Part shown: positions 37,360 to 45,384 of the stretch, in pieces
Position numbering within the stretch: position 1 is the first letter of the stretch
Layout: each line of letters starts with the position of its first letter
Source of the DNA: Streptomyces ruber
GTDB taxonomy: Bacteria; Actinomycetota; Actinomycetes; Streptomycetales; Streptomycetaceae
DNA: 64,000 nucleotides
NCBI RefSeq assembly: GCF_014648075.1
Contig: NZ_BMQK01000001.1
Span: 124,001-188,000, forward strand
Direction of reading: 5' to 3'
Program-made: the position numbers and the translations under genes
The notes under the pieces: model-generated
What the model saw: only the letters and a program-made list of their open reading frames with translations
Database searches by the model: none
What the model was told of the DNA's origin: nothing

Positions 37360-38193
37360 TCAGCCCGTGACGATGCCCGCGGCACGTCGCATCCGCCACA
37401 ACTGGGCGCGCAGGTGCCCGTCCAGCTCCGCGGGCACACCCGCTTCGCCGGAGGCGGCGACCATGTTCTCCAGGCCGGTCGCCTGCATCGCGGCGTTGAA
37501 CTCCGCCGGGACGGAGCCGCTCACGTTGGCGAGGGCGACCTGCACCGGGAGCATCGCCTCCAGCCACGGCTGGAGCACCTCGCTGCTGAAGGTCTCCACG
37601 TCGCCGCCCTCCGCGTGGACCATCGCCAGGGCGTGGGCCGCCCCGGCGCCGATTCCGTACATGCCGCTCAGCGCGGCCATGTCGTACAGCGCCGCGAACC
37701 CGGGGTCCTCGCCCACGTAGTGCGGGCGTGCGAGCGGTTCGAGCGCGGGGACGACGCCGTCGAAGACGTCCCGCGGACCGCTGTAGAGGATGAACGCCGC
37801 CGGCGTCCCCACCATCGGGGGCACGCCCATGATCCCTCCCGCCAGGAGGCGCACCCCGTGCTCCCCGGCCCACGCGGCGAGCTCGCGCGCCTGCCGTGCG
37901 GAGCCGCTGGTGAGGTTGACGAGCGTGCCGCCGGCCAGCTTCGGCATGACGGGCGCGAGCGCCTCGCGGACGCTGGCGTCATCGAGGAGGCACGCGACCG
38001 TCAGACCGCCTGCCCCGACCGCCTCCGCCACGGTCGAGACCTCCCGCGCACCGCGCGCGACGAGGTCGTCCGCCTTCCCGGGGGTGCGGTTCCAGACCGT
38101 CACCTCGCGCCCGGCCGCGAGGAGGGCGCCCGCGAGGGCGCGGCCCATGGCTCCCAGACCCAGAACAGTGATGTGTGCGTGTGCTGAACTCAT
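37360..38193 (-). CDS. NAD(P)-dependent oxidoreductase, imine-reductase/6PGDH-like
   Basis: 277 residues. Rossmann domain with ITVLGLGAMGRALAGALLAAGREVTVWNRTPGKADDL, then VNLTSGSARQARELAAWAGEHGVRLLAGGIMGVPPMVG, which is typical of the beta-hydroxyacid dehydrogenase/imine reductase group, and a helical C-terminal dimerisation domain (ALYDMAALSGMYGIGAGAAHALAMVHAEG). The usual 6PGDH catalytic Lys is not obvious, which favours the imine-reductase-like branch. Followed directly by hxlR. A decayed IS701 copy begins about 70 bp upstream and may have displaced the original promoter. Confidence 0.85.
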   Translation of the reverse strand: MSSAHAHITVLGLGAMGRALAGALLAAGREVTVWNRTPGKADDLVARGAREVSTVAEAVGAGGLTVACLLDDASVREALAPVMPKLAGGTLVNLTSGSARQARELAAWAGEHGVRLLAGGIMGVPPMVGTPAAFILYSGPRDVFDGVVPALEPLARPHYVGEDPGFAALYDMAALSGMYGIGAGAAHALAMVHAEGGDVETFSSEVLQPWLEAMLPVQVALANVSGSVPAEFNAAMQATGLENMVAASGEAGVPAELDGHLRAQLWRMRRAAGIVTG

Positions 38194-38263
38194 GCTGAAC
38201 ACTTTTCACGCGGGGCGGTATGCACCACAAGAACGCACTTTCAAGTGGGTGGTTACCTCGCGG

Positions 38264-39357
38264 TTAGTCGTCCTGCAGTCGTCCCGGGGGCGTGCCAAGG
38301 TCTCCGGGGCGTCGGCCGGCTCCGGCCGCCCTGCGTTCCCCGAACGGAATGAAACACTCGGCCACGCTCCAGCGGACACCTGCGACGCGGACCAGCTCCG
38401 CCAGGGGTACTCGGTGGGTGACCAGCACAGGTAGAGGGCGAGTTCGCCGGTGGTCCGGCTGCGGCGGATCAGCAGGTGGCGGTGGTGATCGGTGCCGATG
38501 TGGATCCAGGCCCAGTCGTAGTGGCGCGGTCCCTTCGCCCCTGTCCCGGCACTGTGCCGCTGCCAGGCCGTGGCGGGCAGGCGACGGACGAGAACATCGG
38601 CGCGGACAGGGGTGCGGCCGTGGTTGATCCGGACCCGGGTGGAGCAGGCGACGGCCATCACGTAACCAAGGCCCCGTGCTTCCAGAGCGGCGCGGAGCTG
38701 GGGATCTTGGCCGTAGGCTTCGTCGCCGGTCACCCAGGAGGGGGTGATGCCGGCGTCCAGCGCGGCGGCGATCATCTCCGCGGCCAGGCGGGGCTTGGTC
38801 GCAAACTGCACCTCGTCGGGTACACGGGCCGCGTGGCGGCGCCGGGGATCGGTGGACCAGGAGCGCTCGGGCAGGTAGAGCCGGCGGTCGATCAGCGCCC
38901 GCCCCCGCTCGGTGGCCAACGCGAGGAACACGCCGACCTGGCTGTTGTCGATGCGTCCTGCGGTGCCTGTGTATTGCCGTTGCGCTCCCGCCGAGGCCCG
39001 GCCCTACTTCACGGAGCCGGTCCCATCCACGACCAGGACACCGCCGTGGGTGCCAAGGTGGTCGACGGTGTAAGCGCGCAGGTCATCCCGGACGGCATCG
39101 GCGTCCCCGCGGGCGTAGCGCAGCAGGCGCTGCGTAGGCCCGGGCCGGGCATGACCGGCCTGTTCGACCAGTTACCAGCAGTTCTTGCGCTCGGCATTCG
39201 ACAGCAGCCCGAGCAGATAGGCGCGGGCGGTGGCCCGCGGCTCAACTCGGCCGAACCGTCCCGCAATCCGGGCCATGACCTGGTCGAACATCGCCCGCCG
39301 GCGGGCAGGGTCCACGCTATGGCCCGCGGCCACCGCACGATCTTCAGGAGTCCACAC
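38264..39357 (-). pseudogene. IS701-family transposase, inactivated
   Basis: In one frame the sequence reads an IS701 DDE transposase: FDQVMARIAGRFGRVEPRATARAYLLGLLS, VVDGTGSVK, GTAGRIDNSQVGVFLALATERG, GITPSWVTGDEAYGQDPQLR. It is broken by a TAA replacing a Gln codon after NCW (stop at 39172), a TAG after GSVK near 39003-39005, and a one-base deletion in the PTEYP-LAEL segment near 38411. After AECFIPF the usual C-terminal part is missing. At least three lesions mean it cannot make transposase. Confidence 0.82.
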
Positions 39358-39435
39358 AACCCCCGATGATCACGCGGTGGCTGTACCCGTTCCCAGCCGG
39401 GGTTGCCGCAAGATCGCGACCCAGACTGGAGTACT
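38264..39435. mobile_element. Degenerate IS701-family insertion sequence
   Basis: It comprises the broken transposase gene plus about 78 bp of upstream sequence ending at 39435 (CTGGAGTACT, 39426-39435). The same 125-bp terminal segment recurs at 41776-41900 in the same orientation. The other end, beyond 38264, could not be delimited, and no terminal inverted repeat was resolved. Confidence 0.7.
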
Positions 39436-39829
39436 AGACGAACGAAGCTGCCATGGCACTACAGTTCGCCCGAGGGGTGTCGCGGTGGGCCTGGTTCGCG
39501 GCCATGAGCGCGTCGAGCGCGTCGCGGGTGTGCTGCAGCTTCTCGATGTGCGCGGAGAGCCGGTCCCGTTCCTGGGCCATGCGCTCCATAGCGGCGTCGG
39601 AGTTGTCATGGCTGGGCGAGTCCACACACGGCAGCAGCTCGACGATGGTGCGGCTGGAGAGCCCGGCTGCGTACAGATGCTGGATGAAGGCGACCCGCTC
39701 GACCTCGGCGTCGGTGTAGTGCCGCTGTCCGCCCGCGCTGCGGGTGCTGGTGAGCAGCCCTTGTTCCTCGTAGTAGCGCAGTGAGCGGACGCTGGCTCCA
39801 GTGCGCGCTGCGAGTTCGCCTATCCGCAT
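39434..39829 (-). CDS. MerR-family transcriptional regulator
   Basis: 131 residues: MRIGELAARTGASVRSLRYYEEQGLLTSTRSAGGQRHYTDAEVERVAFI is the MerR HTH and wing, followed by the antiparallel dimer helix (MERMAQERDRLSAHIEKLQHTRDALDALM). There are Cys residues (LPCVDS, near 84, and ANCSA near the C-terminus) but no clear metal site. AGGAGAACGAG precedes the ATG. It is divergent from the old-yellow-enzyme gene, its likely target. The stop codon falls within the last bases of the neighbouring IS end, so the original C-terminus may have been trimmed by the insertion. Confidence 0.86.
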   Translation of the reverse strand: MRIGELAARTGASVRSLRYYEEQGLLTSTRSAGGQRHYTDAEVERVAFIQHLYAAGLSSRTIVELLPCVDSPSHDNSDAAMERMAQERDRLSAHIEKLQHTRDALDALMAANQAHRDTPRANCSAMAASFV

Positions 39830-39863
39830 CTCGTTCTCCTGTCTGTGACTCCGGCCACATGAC

Positions 39864-39900
39864 TTGCCTCTCACATGAATGTCAGGTTTTAGGTTACCTG
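39864..39900 (+). promoter_or_regulatory. Putative MerR-controlled promoter of the reductase gene
   Basis: TTGCCT (39864-39869) and TAGGTT (39890-39895) are separated by 20 bp, the over-long spacing typical of MerR-activated promoters. An inverted repeat CAGGT/ACCTG (39883-39887, 39896-39900) overlaps the -10. The binding site is not proven. Confidence 0.45.
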
Positions 39901-39957
39901 TCGGGCCCGCTGCTCCGGGTCCTCCTACCAGTACGGACGAGTGCCAGGAGTACCGGC

Positions 39958-41094
39958 ATGGCCACGTTGTTCGACCGCCACCGTCTAGGTGACCTGGAAC
40001 TGCCCGACCGCGTCGTGATGGCCCCGATGACCCGGGTCCGGGCAGCGGCCTCGGGTCTTGCGACCCCGTCCATGGCGGTCTACTACGCCCAGCGGGCCAC
40101 CGCCGGGCTCATCATCAGCGAGGGGGTGCAGCCGAACCCGGTCGGGCAGTCCAACCCGGGCACGCCGGGTCTGTACACCGACGAGCAGATGGCCTCCTGG
40201 CGGCCCGTCACCGACGCCGTGCACGCCAACGGTGGGCGGATCTTCGCCCAGCTCATGCACGGCGGCCGGGTCTCGCATCCCGACACCACGGGCCTCCAGC
40301 CGGTCGGGCCGTCCGCGGTCGCCGCCGCGGGGAAGGTGTTCACCCCGACCGGGCCGCAGTCCGCCCCGGCACGCCGCGCCCTGGAGACCGCCGAGGTGTC
40401 CGAGCAGGCGCGTTCGTACGCCGAGGCCGCCCGGCGCGCCGTCGGCGCCGGCTTCGACGGTGTCGGCTTCGACGGTGTCGGCTTCGACGGTGTCGGCTTC
40501 GACGGTGTCGGCTTCGACGGTGTCGAACTGCACGGCGCAAACGGCTGTCTGATCTCACAGGTCCTGTCGTCCAACGCCAACCCGCGCACCGACTCCTACG
40601 GCGGCCCGATCGCCCACCGCATCCGCTTCGCCGTCGAGGCGGTCGCTGCCACGGTGGACGCCGTGGGCGCGGCCCGCACCGCGATCAGGCTCTCCCCCGG
40701 CGGCACCTTCTGGGGTGTGGAGGAGACCGAGGTGCCGGAGCTGTACGCGGCCCTGCTCGCCGAACTCGCCCGCTTCGACCTCGCCTACGTGCACCTGGAG
40801 GCGACCGCGGAGGAGGAGGTACTGGTCGGGCTGCGCCGCGCGTGGCCGGGCACACTGATCGTCAACCCCGTGCTTCCGATGGGCCCTGAGCAGGCCGACC
40901 GGACCGCCGCCGACCACTGGCTCGGGCTGGGCGCGGATCTGATCAGCTCTGGCCGTGCCCTCATCGCCAACCCCGACCTGATCGAACGGCTACGCATCGG
41001 CCTGCCGGTCGCGCCCGCCGACGAGACCACGTACTACCAGGGCGGCGACGCGGGCTACCTCACCTGCTCGGCCTGCCAGTACACCGCCGCCTGA
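39958..41094 (+). CDS. Old-yellow-enzyme family alkene reductase with internal repeat expansion
   Basis: 378 residues, FMN-dependent TIM barrel of the NemA/OYE type: PDRVVMAPMTRVRA, FAQLMHGGRVSHPDTTG, VELHGANGCLISQ, SNANPRTDSYGGPIAHRIRF, ISSGRALIANPDLIERLRIG. It reduces activated C=C bonds of enones or nitro compounds with NAD(P)H. Just before the conserved VELHGANG strand the usual AGFDGV is expanded to GFDGV x 5 by a perfect 15-bp tandem repeat (40450-40524), adding 20 residues next to the FMN/substrate site. AGGAG lies before the ATG. Control is probably by the divergent MerR. Confidence 0.88.
   Translation: MATLFDRHRLGDLELPDRVVMAPMTRVRAAASGLATPSMAVYYAQRATAGLIISEGVQPNPVGQSNPGTPGLYTDEQMASWRPVTDAVHANGGRIFAQLMHGGRVSHPDTTGLQPVGPSAVAAAGKVFTPTGPQSAPARRALETAEVSEQARSYAEAARRAVGAGFDGVGFDGVGFDGVGFDGVGFDGVELHGANGCLISQVLSSNANPRTDSYGGPIAHRIRFAVEAVAATVDAVGAARTAIRLSPGGTFWGVEETEVPELYAALLAELARFDLAYVHLEATAEEEVLVGLRRAWPGTLIVNPVLPMGPEQADRTAADHWLGLGADLISSGRALIANPDLIERLRIGLPVAPADETTYYQGGDAGYLTCSACQYTAA
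40450..40524 (+). repeat. Perfect 15-bp x 5 tandem repeat inside the reductase gene
   Basis: GGCTTCGACGGTGTC is repeated five times without a single mismatch and in frame, encoding (GFDGV)5. Family members normally have one copy at this position. Identity of all copies points to recent expansion by slippage. Confidence 0.95.
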
Positions 41095-41323
41095 CCGGAG
41101 CCGGCAGGCGAGGCGGGACAGCGCGCCCGACCGGGCCTCACGCTTCCATGCAGCCCGGCCGGCCTCACACCTCATCAGGGTCCGGCAGGACCGCGCCTGA
41201 TCGAGGTGGTGACCGAACTTGTCGCCCCGCTCACTCCTGCCCCTGACGCCGACGTCAGGGTTCACCGCGCACATGCAGGGTCGGCCCGGCTCTGCACCAG
41301 GACACCAAGGACGAGAAGGAACA

Positions 41324-41683
41324 ATGGATTCACCACAGGACAAGGCCGCCACCACCGCAGACACGCAACCGTCTGCCCGGACGGTCCTCATCGTCGCCGG
41401 CCGGGTCTTCGTCCCCGCTAGGGATGTCGAGACGTTCGTCGCCGAGGCGCAGGCGACGTACCCGATCGCCGCGGCGAACCCGGGCAACGTGCTGATCTCG
41501 TTCTGCGTGGAAGACGCAGCGGCCGGAACGGTCACGGTACTCGAGCAATGGGCGTCCCAGGAGGCGCTCGATCGACACCTCGCCGCACCGGAGGTCATGG
41601 CGCTCTTCGCCAAGTGGAGCCCCCATATGCGCAATGAAGTGCGCAAGTACGACGCACTCAACGAGAGAGACCCCCGAGCCTGA
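41324..41683 (+). CDS. Antibiotic-biosynthesis-monooxygenase (ABM) domain protein
   Basis: 119 residues: a polar leader of about 20 residues, then the ABM ferredoxin-like fold ([72 protein letters not shown]). Such dimeric proteins act as cofactor-free quinol or polyketide monooxygenases, or as heme or carbonyl binding proteins. A good AGAAGGAAC ribosome site precedes the ATG. It follows the alkene reductase by 229 bp. The pairing with a MerR-controlled OYE suggests quinone/electrophile detoxification. Confidence 0.8.
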   Translation: MDSPQDKAATTADTQPSARTVLIVAGRVFVPARDVETFVAEAQATYPIAAANPGNVLISFCVEDAAAGTVTVLEQWASQEALDRHLAAPEVMALFAKWSPHMRNEVRKYDALNERDPRA

Positions 41684-41775
41684 GGCACCCGTCTTCGGGC
41701 GGGACCGCGTCGACGCCGCTCCTGACGACCCGGCCTGGAAGGTCCGCCTGCTGAGAGCTCCGCCGAGGAGGTCAC

Positions 41776-41900
41776 TCCGCTATGGCCTGCCGCCGCTGCA
41801 TGATCTTCCGGAATCCACGCAACCCCCGCTGATCAAGCGTCGGCCGTTCTGTGTCCAGCCGGGCCCGTCGCCAGATCACGAACGCCCAGGCTGGAGTACT
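41776..41900. mobile_element. Truncated second copy of the IS701-family end
   Basis: This segment matches 39311-39435 at roughly two of three positions, ending in the same CTGGAGTACT (41891-41900). Read on the minus strand it encodes WIPEDHAAAAGHS, homologous to WTPEDRAVAAGHS at the start of the other copy's transposase, then breaks off. Only the end and the first dozen codons survive. It lies 6 bp from the stop of the next minus-strand gene. Confidence 0.72.
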
Positions 41901-41906
41901 GGCCGG

Positions 41907-42113
41907 TCAGTTGTTGCCCCTGCTCTCCGCGATCCGCAAGGCGTCGCGCAACGCGTCGGCGTGGGTGAGGAGTCGTGCGCCCATGTCGAGCTGGATGGCC
42001 TCGGTGTCGTCGGCCAGCCGGGAGACGGGGCCGCCGTGGTCGTCGGTGATCAGGTAACAGCTCCTGCCGTCGCTGCCGGTCCAGGGCAGCAGCCGTGCGG
42101 GGCGCTGCGTCAT
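41907..42113 (-). CDS. Small Streptomyces protein of unknown function
   Basis: 68 residues: TQRPARLLPWTGSDGRSCYLITDD, then GGPVSRLADDTEAIQLDMGARLLTHADALRDALRIAESRG. The pattern is that of small genes found beside short GntR regulators in Streptomyces. ATG at 42113 or GTG at 42116; the start overlaps the stop of the small frame upstream. No enzyme motif is seen. An IS remnant ends 6 bp past its stop. Confidence 0.62.
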   Translation of the reverse strand: MTQRPARLLPWTGSDGRSCYLITDDHGGPVSRLADDTEAIQLDMGARLLTHADALRDALRIAESRGNN

Positions 42114-42297
42114 CACGCGGCTCCCGTCGCCAGGTGCATGCGGTACGGGGTGCGCGTCCGCTGTTCATGGGCGAGGAGGTAGGGGCGTACGGGGTTGTGG
42201 GCGGCGCCGTCGAGGGGGGTGGCTACTCCGTAGGGGCTGCGGTGGAAGGGGAGGGCCGGGTGCCACGAGGGGAGCGCTCGGGAGTACGTGGGGGCAC
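42113..42297 (-). pseudogene. Small partner protein gene with a probable frameshift at its start
   Basis: The frame ending at 42113 encodes a protein-like sequence, TYSRALPSWHPALPFHRSPY, then GVATPLDGAAHNPVRPYLLAHEQ, typical of a small protein found beside GntR genes in Streptomyces, but it has no start codon in frame. A GTG at 42297 is one base out of register through a run of five C. One extra C would give a start MPPTYSRALP. Either a real frameshift or a sequencing error in the homopolymer. Confidence 0.45.
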
Positions 42298-42413
42298 GAG
42301 TTACGGCGATGCGCTACGCGAGGGTGGAGCACCAGGCTCACCCAAGCCGTGAGGTGGCCGACGAGATCGGTCATGCCATCAGCGTGTATGCGTCGGCGGA
42401 CGGACGCGACCGC

Positions 42414-42488
42414 GGTCCACCGAGGCTGACTACGGTGTTCCATGGCATGCCAAGCATGCTCGGTCCACCGCGGTCGCGCGGTCCACCG
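42414..42488. promoter_or_regulatory. Triple GGTCCACCG direct repeat plus twin palindromes
   Basis: GGTCCACCG occurs at 42414-42422, 42462-42470 and 42480-42488 (spacings 48 and 18 bp). Between the first two sit adjacent palindromes TGGCATGCCA (42443-42452) and AGCATGCT (42453-42460). The cluster lies in the 210-bp region divergent between the GntR gene and the small minus-strand genes and is a good candidate for the regulatory region of both. Confidence 0.5.
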
Positions 42489-42509
42489 CAGGCGGTTAGC
42501 GTCCGCCGC

Positions 42510-42749
42510 ATGAGCTACGAGCTTGATCGCACCCGCCCCGTATGGCGCCAGGTAGCAGCAGCGGTCATCACCCGCATCGCCGAGGGCGAGTATCCCGTGG
42601 GCGCCCGCATGCCGACCGCCGTCGCGCTGTCCACCGAGGTCGACGTCGCCACCTCCACCGCGCAGAAGGCGATGAGCCACCTGAAGGCCAGGGGCCTCAT
42701 CCGGTCCGAGGTGGGCCTCGGCTCCTTCGTGGCCGAGCGCCCCGAGTAG
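42510..42749 (+). CDS. Short GntR-family regulator (HTH only)
   Basis: 79 residues, a bare GntR winged helix: PVWRQVAAAVITRIAEGEYPVGARMPTAVALSTEVDVATSTAQKAMSHLKARGLIRSEVGLGSFVAE. It has no effector-binding domain, as in the many short Streptomyces GntR proteins that are encoded next to two small proteins. The neighbours on the minus strand fit that triad. The region with repeats before the start is the likely operator. Confidence 0.82.
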   Translation: MSYELDRTRPVWRQVAAAVITRIAEGEYPVGARMPTAVALSTEVDVATSTAQKAMSHLKARGLIRSEVGLGSFVAERPE

Positions 42750-42855
42750 CTCGTGCGACGGGGCGTTGTCAGACCCACCCACTAGGTTCCTGATCACCAA
42801 CAGCACTCGCCACGGCGGGCGTTGAAAACTGCCACGATCAGGAGCCGAACCCGCC

Positions 42856-44379
42856 ATGAGCCTGGACGCCACCTACGCGGACTTCTCCGTCACCCCGCCC
42901 CGGCTGGCCAACGCCGAGGTCAGGCAGCACCTCTCCCGCCCCGCCGGGGGTCACCTCGCGCTGGACGCGGGCGGCACGGTCGAGGTGGACTTCGAGGTGA
43001 ACGACCCGGAGGGCATCCCCCAGGCGACGCTCACCGTCACCGCCCTGGTCTCCAAGCTGGGCGCCTCCCCGGGGTACGCGCCGGTCGACGTCCTGCTCCA
43101 GGGAGAGGAACTGGCGCGGGACCTCACCGTGCCGGGCGGCGGCGACCTCCCGCAGGACAACGTGTTCGCGGTCCCCGCACACCTGCTGAAGCCGGGCACC
43201 AACACCCTGGAGATACGCACCTCGGCCAAGGCGCGCAGCATGCTCTGGCTCTACCGGATCACGCTGGACTCCGTCGCGGAGCGGGGCCGCTCGGAGCGCG
43301 CGCTGGCGGCGGAGGCCGCACGGGACACGGTCTTCGCCTTCCGTACGGAGCGCCGGGCGCCCTTCTCCTCGTCCGCCTCGTCCTGGGAGTCGGCGCCTCC
43401 GCTGCTGTTCCACGTCGACCGGGGCGAGCACTCGCTGCCCGCGCAGCTCGGCTGGCGCGGGGAGGACGGCGCCGAGTCGGCGATCAGCTTCCAGTCGAAC
43501 CTGTCCGACTTCCACGGCCACCACCGCGCCGCCGACGGCACGGACTACGAGTACCGGGGCCGCCTCACCGGCAGCTGGGCCTCTCCGGAAGGTCTGGAAC
43601 ACATACCGGTCGACGCCCTGCACCACTTCCGTACGGAGGAGGGATGGGGCGGCGGCTGGCACCGCTCCGGCGAGCTGCGGCTGCTCGTGGACGACGGCGG
43701 CGCGCCCGTGGAGCGGGTGACCTGGCGCGACCAGCGGGGCAATTCGGGGGTGGCCGCGCTGCGGACCGTGCCGGCCGAGATCGAGGCGACCGACGTCGAG
43801 GCGAGCGACGAGTTCGAGGAGGCGGGGGAGACGGCGGACAACCTCCTGCACGACGACCGGGAGAAGTGGCGGGCGGGCGAGGAGACCGCGCAGCTCGACT
43901 TCACCCTGGCCCGCCCCGCCGCCGTCACGTCGTACGCCCTGATGACGGCGAACGACTTCGCCGAGCGCGACCCGCGCGACTGGACACTCCTCGGTTCCCG
44001 CGACGGTCACACCTGGACACCCTTGGACCACCGCGCGGGCGAAAGCTTCACCGGGCGTTTCCAGACCAGGGAGTTCACCCTCCGTGGCCGCGCCTCGGCC
44101 TACGCGCACTACCGCCTCGACATCACCGGCAACGCGGGCGGTACCGAGATCCAGCTCGCCCGGGTCCGTTTCTTCGAAGCCCCGGCCGCTCCGGGCTTCA
44201 CCGGCTACTACCAGCGCTGGAACGAGGGCCCCATCGGCTACCGCGGCACGCCCGTCCCGGCGCCCGAGTCCGCCGCCCTCCCGGCGGCCGACCTGGCCGC
44301 GGACCTGGAAGCGGCGGTCAAGAGCCTGACGGAAACCGCACACACCCTGGCCGCGCTGGCCACCCGGCTCCGCGCGTAG
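42856..44379 (+). CDS. Discoidin/galactose-binding-like domain protein, cytosolic
   Basis: 507 residues with no signal peptide. The N-terminal 140 residues are beta-rich (VEVDFEVNDPEGIPQATLTV, HLLKPGTNTLEIRTSAKARSMLWLYRI). The middle holds a second beta domain (SAISFQSNLSDFHGHH). The C-terminal region has an F5/8 type C-like sandwich (QLDFTLARPAAVTSYALMTA, RDWTLLGSRDGHTWTPLDH, AYAHYRLDITGNAGGTEIQLARVRFFE). Such domains bind carbohydrates or phospholipids; no catalytic site is visible. AGGAG lies about 12 nt before the ATG. Function unknown. Confidence 0.7.
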   Translation: MSLDATYADFSVTPPRLANAEVRQHLSRPAGGHLALDAGGTVEVDFEVNDPEGIPQATLTVTALVSKLGASPGYAPVDVLLQGEELARDLTVPGGGDLPQDNVFAVPAHLLKPGTNTLEIRTSAKARSMLWLYRITLDSVAERGRSERALAAEAARDTVFAFRTERRAPFSSSASSWESAPPLLFHVDRGEHSLPAQLGWRGEDGAESAISFQSNLSDFHGHHRAADGTDYEYRGRLTGSWASPEGLEHIPVDALHHFRTEEGWGGGWHRSGELRLLVDDGGAPVERVTWRDQRGNSGVAALRTVPAEIEATDVEASDEFEEAGETADNLLHDDREKWRAGEETAQLDFTLARPAAVTSYALMTANDFAERDPRDWTLLGSRDGHTWTPLDHRAGESFTGRFQTREFTLRGRASAYAHYRLDITGNAGGTEIQLARVRFFEAPAAPGFTGYYQRWNEGPIGYRGTPVPAPESAALPAADLAADLEAAVKSLTETAHTLAALATRLRA

Positions 44380-44400
44380 GAACCCCGCGCCCGGCTGCCC

Positions 44401-45384
44401 TCAGCCCTCCGTCCGTTCGACACTGCCGCCCTTGCCGCCCCGCGCCGCCTGCGTCCGCACCGCCCCCATGCTGGCCCCGATGACCAGCGCGATCGCGAGC
44501 GCCTGCACGGCGGACAGCGCCTGGCCCAGGATCAGGAAGCCCGCCATCGAGGCGATGGCGGGTTCCAGGGCCATGAGAATGGCGAACGTGGGCGCGGGCA
44601 GCCGCCGCAGCGCGATCAGCTCCAGCGTGTACGGCAGCACGGACGACAGCACGGCCACCGCCGCGCCGAGCCCGAGCGTGACCGGATCGACGAGACGCGT
44701 GCCCGCCTCCACGATTCCCAGCGGCAGGATCAGCACCGCGCCGACCGCCATCGCGAGCGCCAGCCCGTCGGCCTGGGGGAAGCGGCGCCCCGTACGCGCG
44801 CTGAAGACGATGTACGTGGCCCACATGGCACCGGCCGCGAGCGCGAAGGCGACGCCCACCGGGTCGAGCCCTCCGAATCCGCCTCCGGCCAGCAGGAACA
44901 CCCCGACGAGCGCGAGCCCGGCCCACAGCAGGTTCACCAGCCGCCGTGAGGCGAACACGGAGAGGGCGAGCGGGCCGAGGACCTCCAGGGTGACGGCGGG
45001 ACCGAGCGGGATGCGGGCGAGGGCCTGGTAGAAGAACCCGTTCATGGCGGCCAGGGCGACACCGAAGACGACGACGGTGGTCCAGTCGGCCCGCGAATAC
45101 CCGCGTACCCGTGGCCGGCACACGACGAGCATGATGATCGCGGACACCACCAGCCGCAGCGTCACCACACCCAGCGCCCCGGCCCGCGGCATCAGCGTCA
45201 CGGCCAGCGCCCCGCCGAACTGCACGGAGACGCCCCCGGCGAGCACCAGCCCGACCGGCCCGAGGGAGCCCCAGCGGCGGACCCGCCCGACGGGGGCGGG
45301 CTCCGGCACGGCTGCGGCAGCGGCCGCGGTCGGGTCGGCGGCCGTGGGCGCGGGCGTGGGCTGATCGGTACCGGGGGTGTTCAC
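44401..45384 (-). CDS. EamA/RhtA-family exporter
   Basis: 327 residues: an Ala/Pro-rich cytosolic leader of about 40 residues and ten membrane helices arranged as two EamA repeats (LVLAGGVSVQFGGALAVTLMPRAGALGVVTLRLVVSAIIML; later YTLELIALRRLPAPTFAILMALEPAIASMAGFLIL). The second signature is that of RhtA-type threonine/homoserine exporters, but substrate is uncertain. The GTG at 45384 is the start. It is convergent with the discoidin-like gene, with 21 bp between stops. Confidence 0.85.
   Translation of the reverse strand: MNTPGTDQPTPAPTAADPTAAAAAAVPEPAPVGRVRRWGSLGPVGLVLAGGVSVQFGGALAVTLMPRAGALGVVTLRLVVSAIIMLVVCRPRVRGYSRADWTTVVVFGVALAAMNGFFYQALARIPLGPAVTLEVLGPLALSVFASRRLVNLLWAGLALVGVFLLAGGGFGGLDPVGVAFALAAGAMWATYIVFSARTGRRFPQADGLALAMAVGAVLILPLGIVEAGTRLVDPVTLGLGAAVAVLSSVLPYTLELIALRRLPAPTFAILMALEPAIASMAGFLILGQALSAVQALAIALVIGASMGAVRTQAARGGKGGSVERTEG

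Noticed and set aside
40450..40524. Tandem repeat considered as a CRISPR-like array
   Set aside because: No spacers; units are directly adjacent, in frame and coding.
41206..41421. Plus-strand frame before the ABM gene
   Set aside because: No family match, and it overlaps the well-supported ABM gene out of frame.
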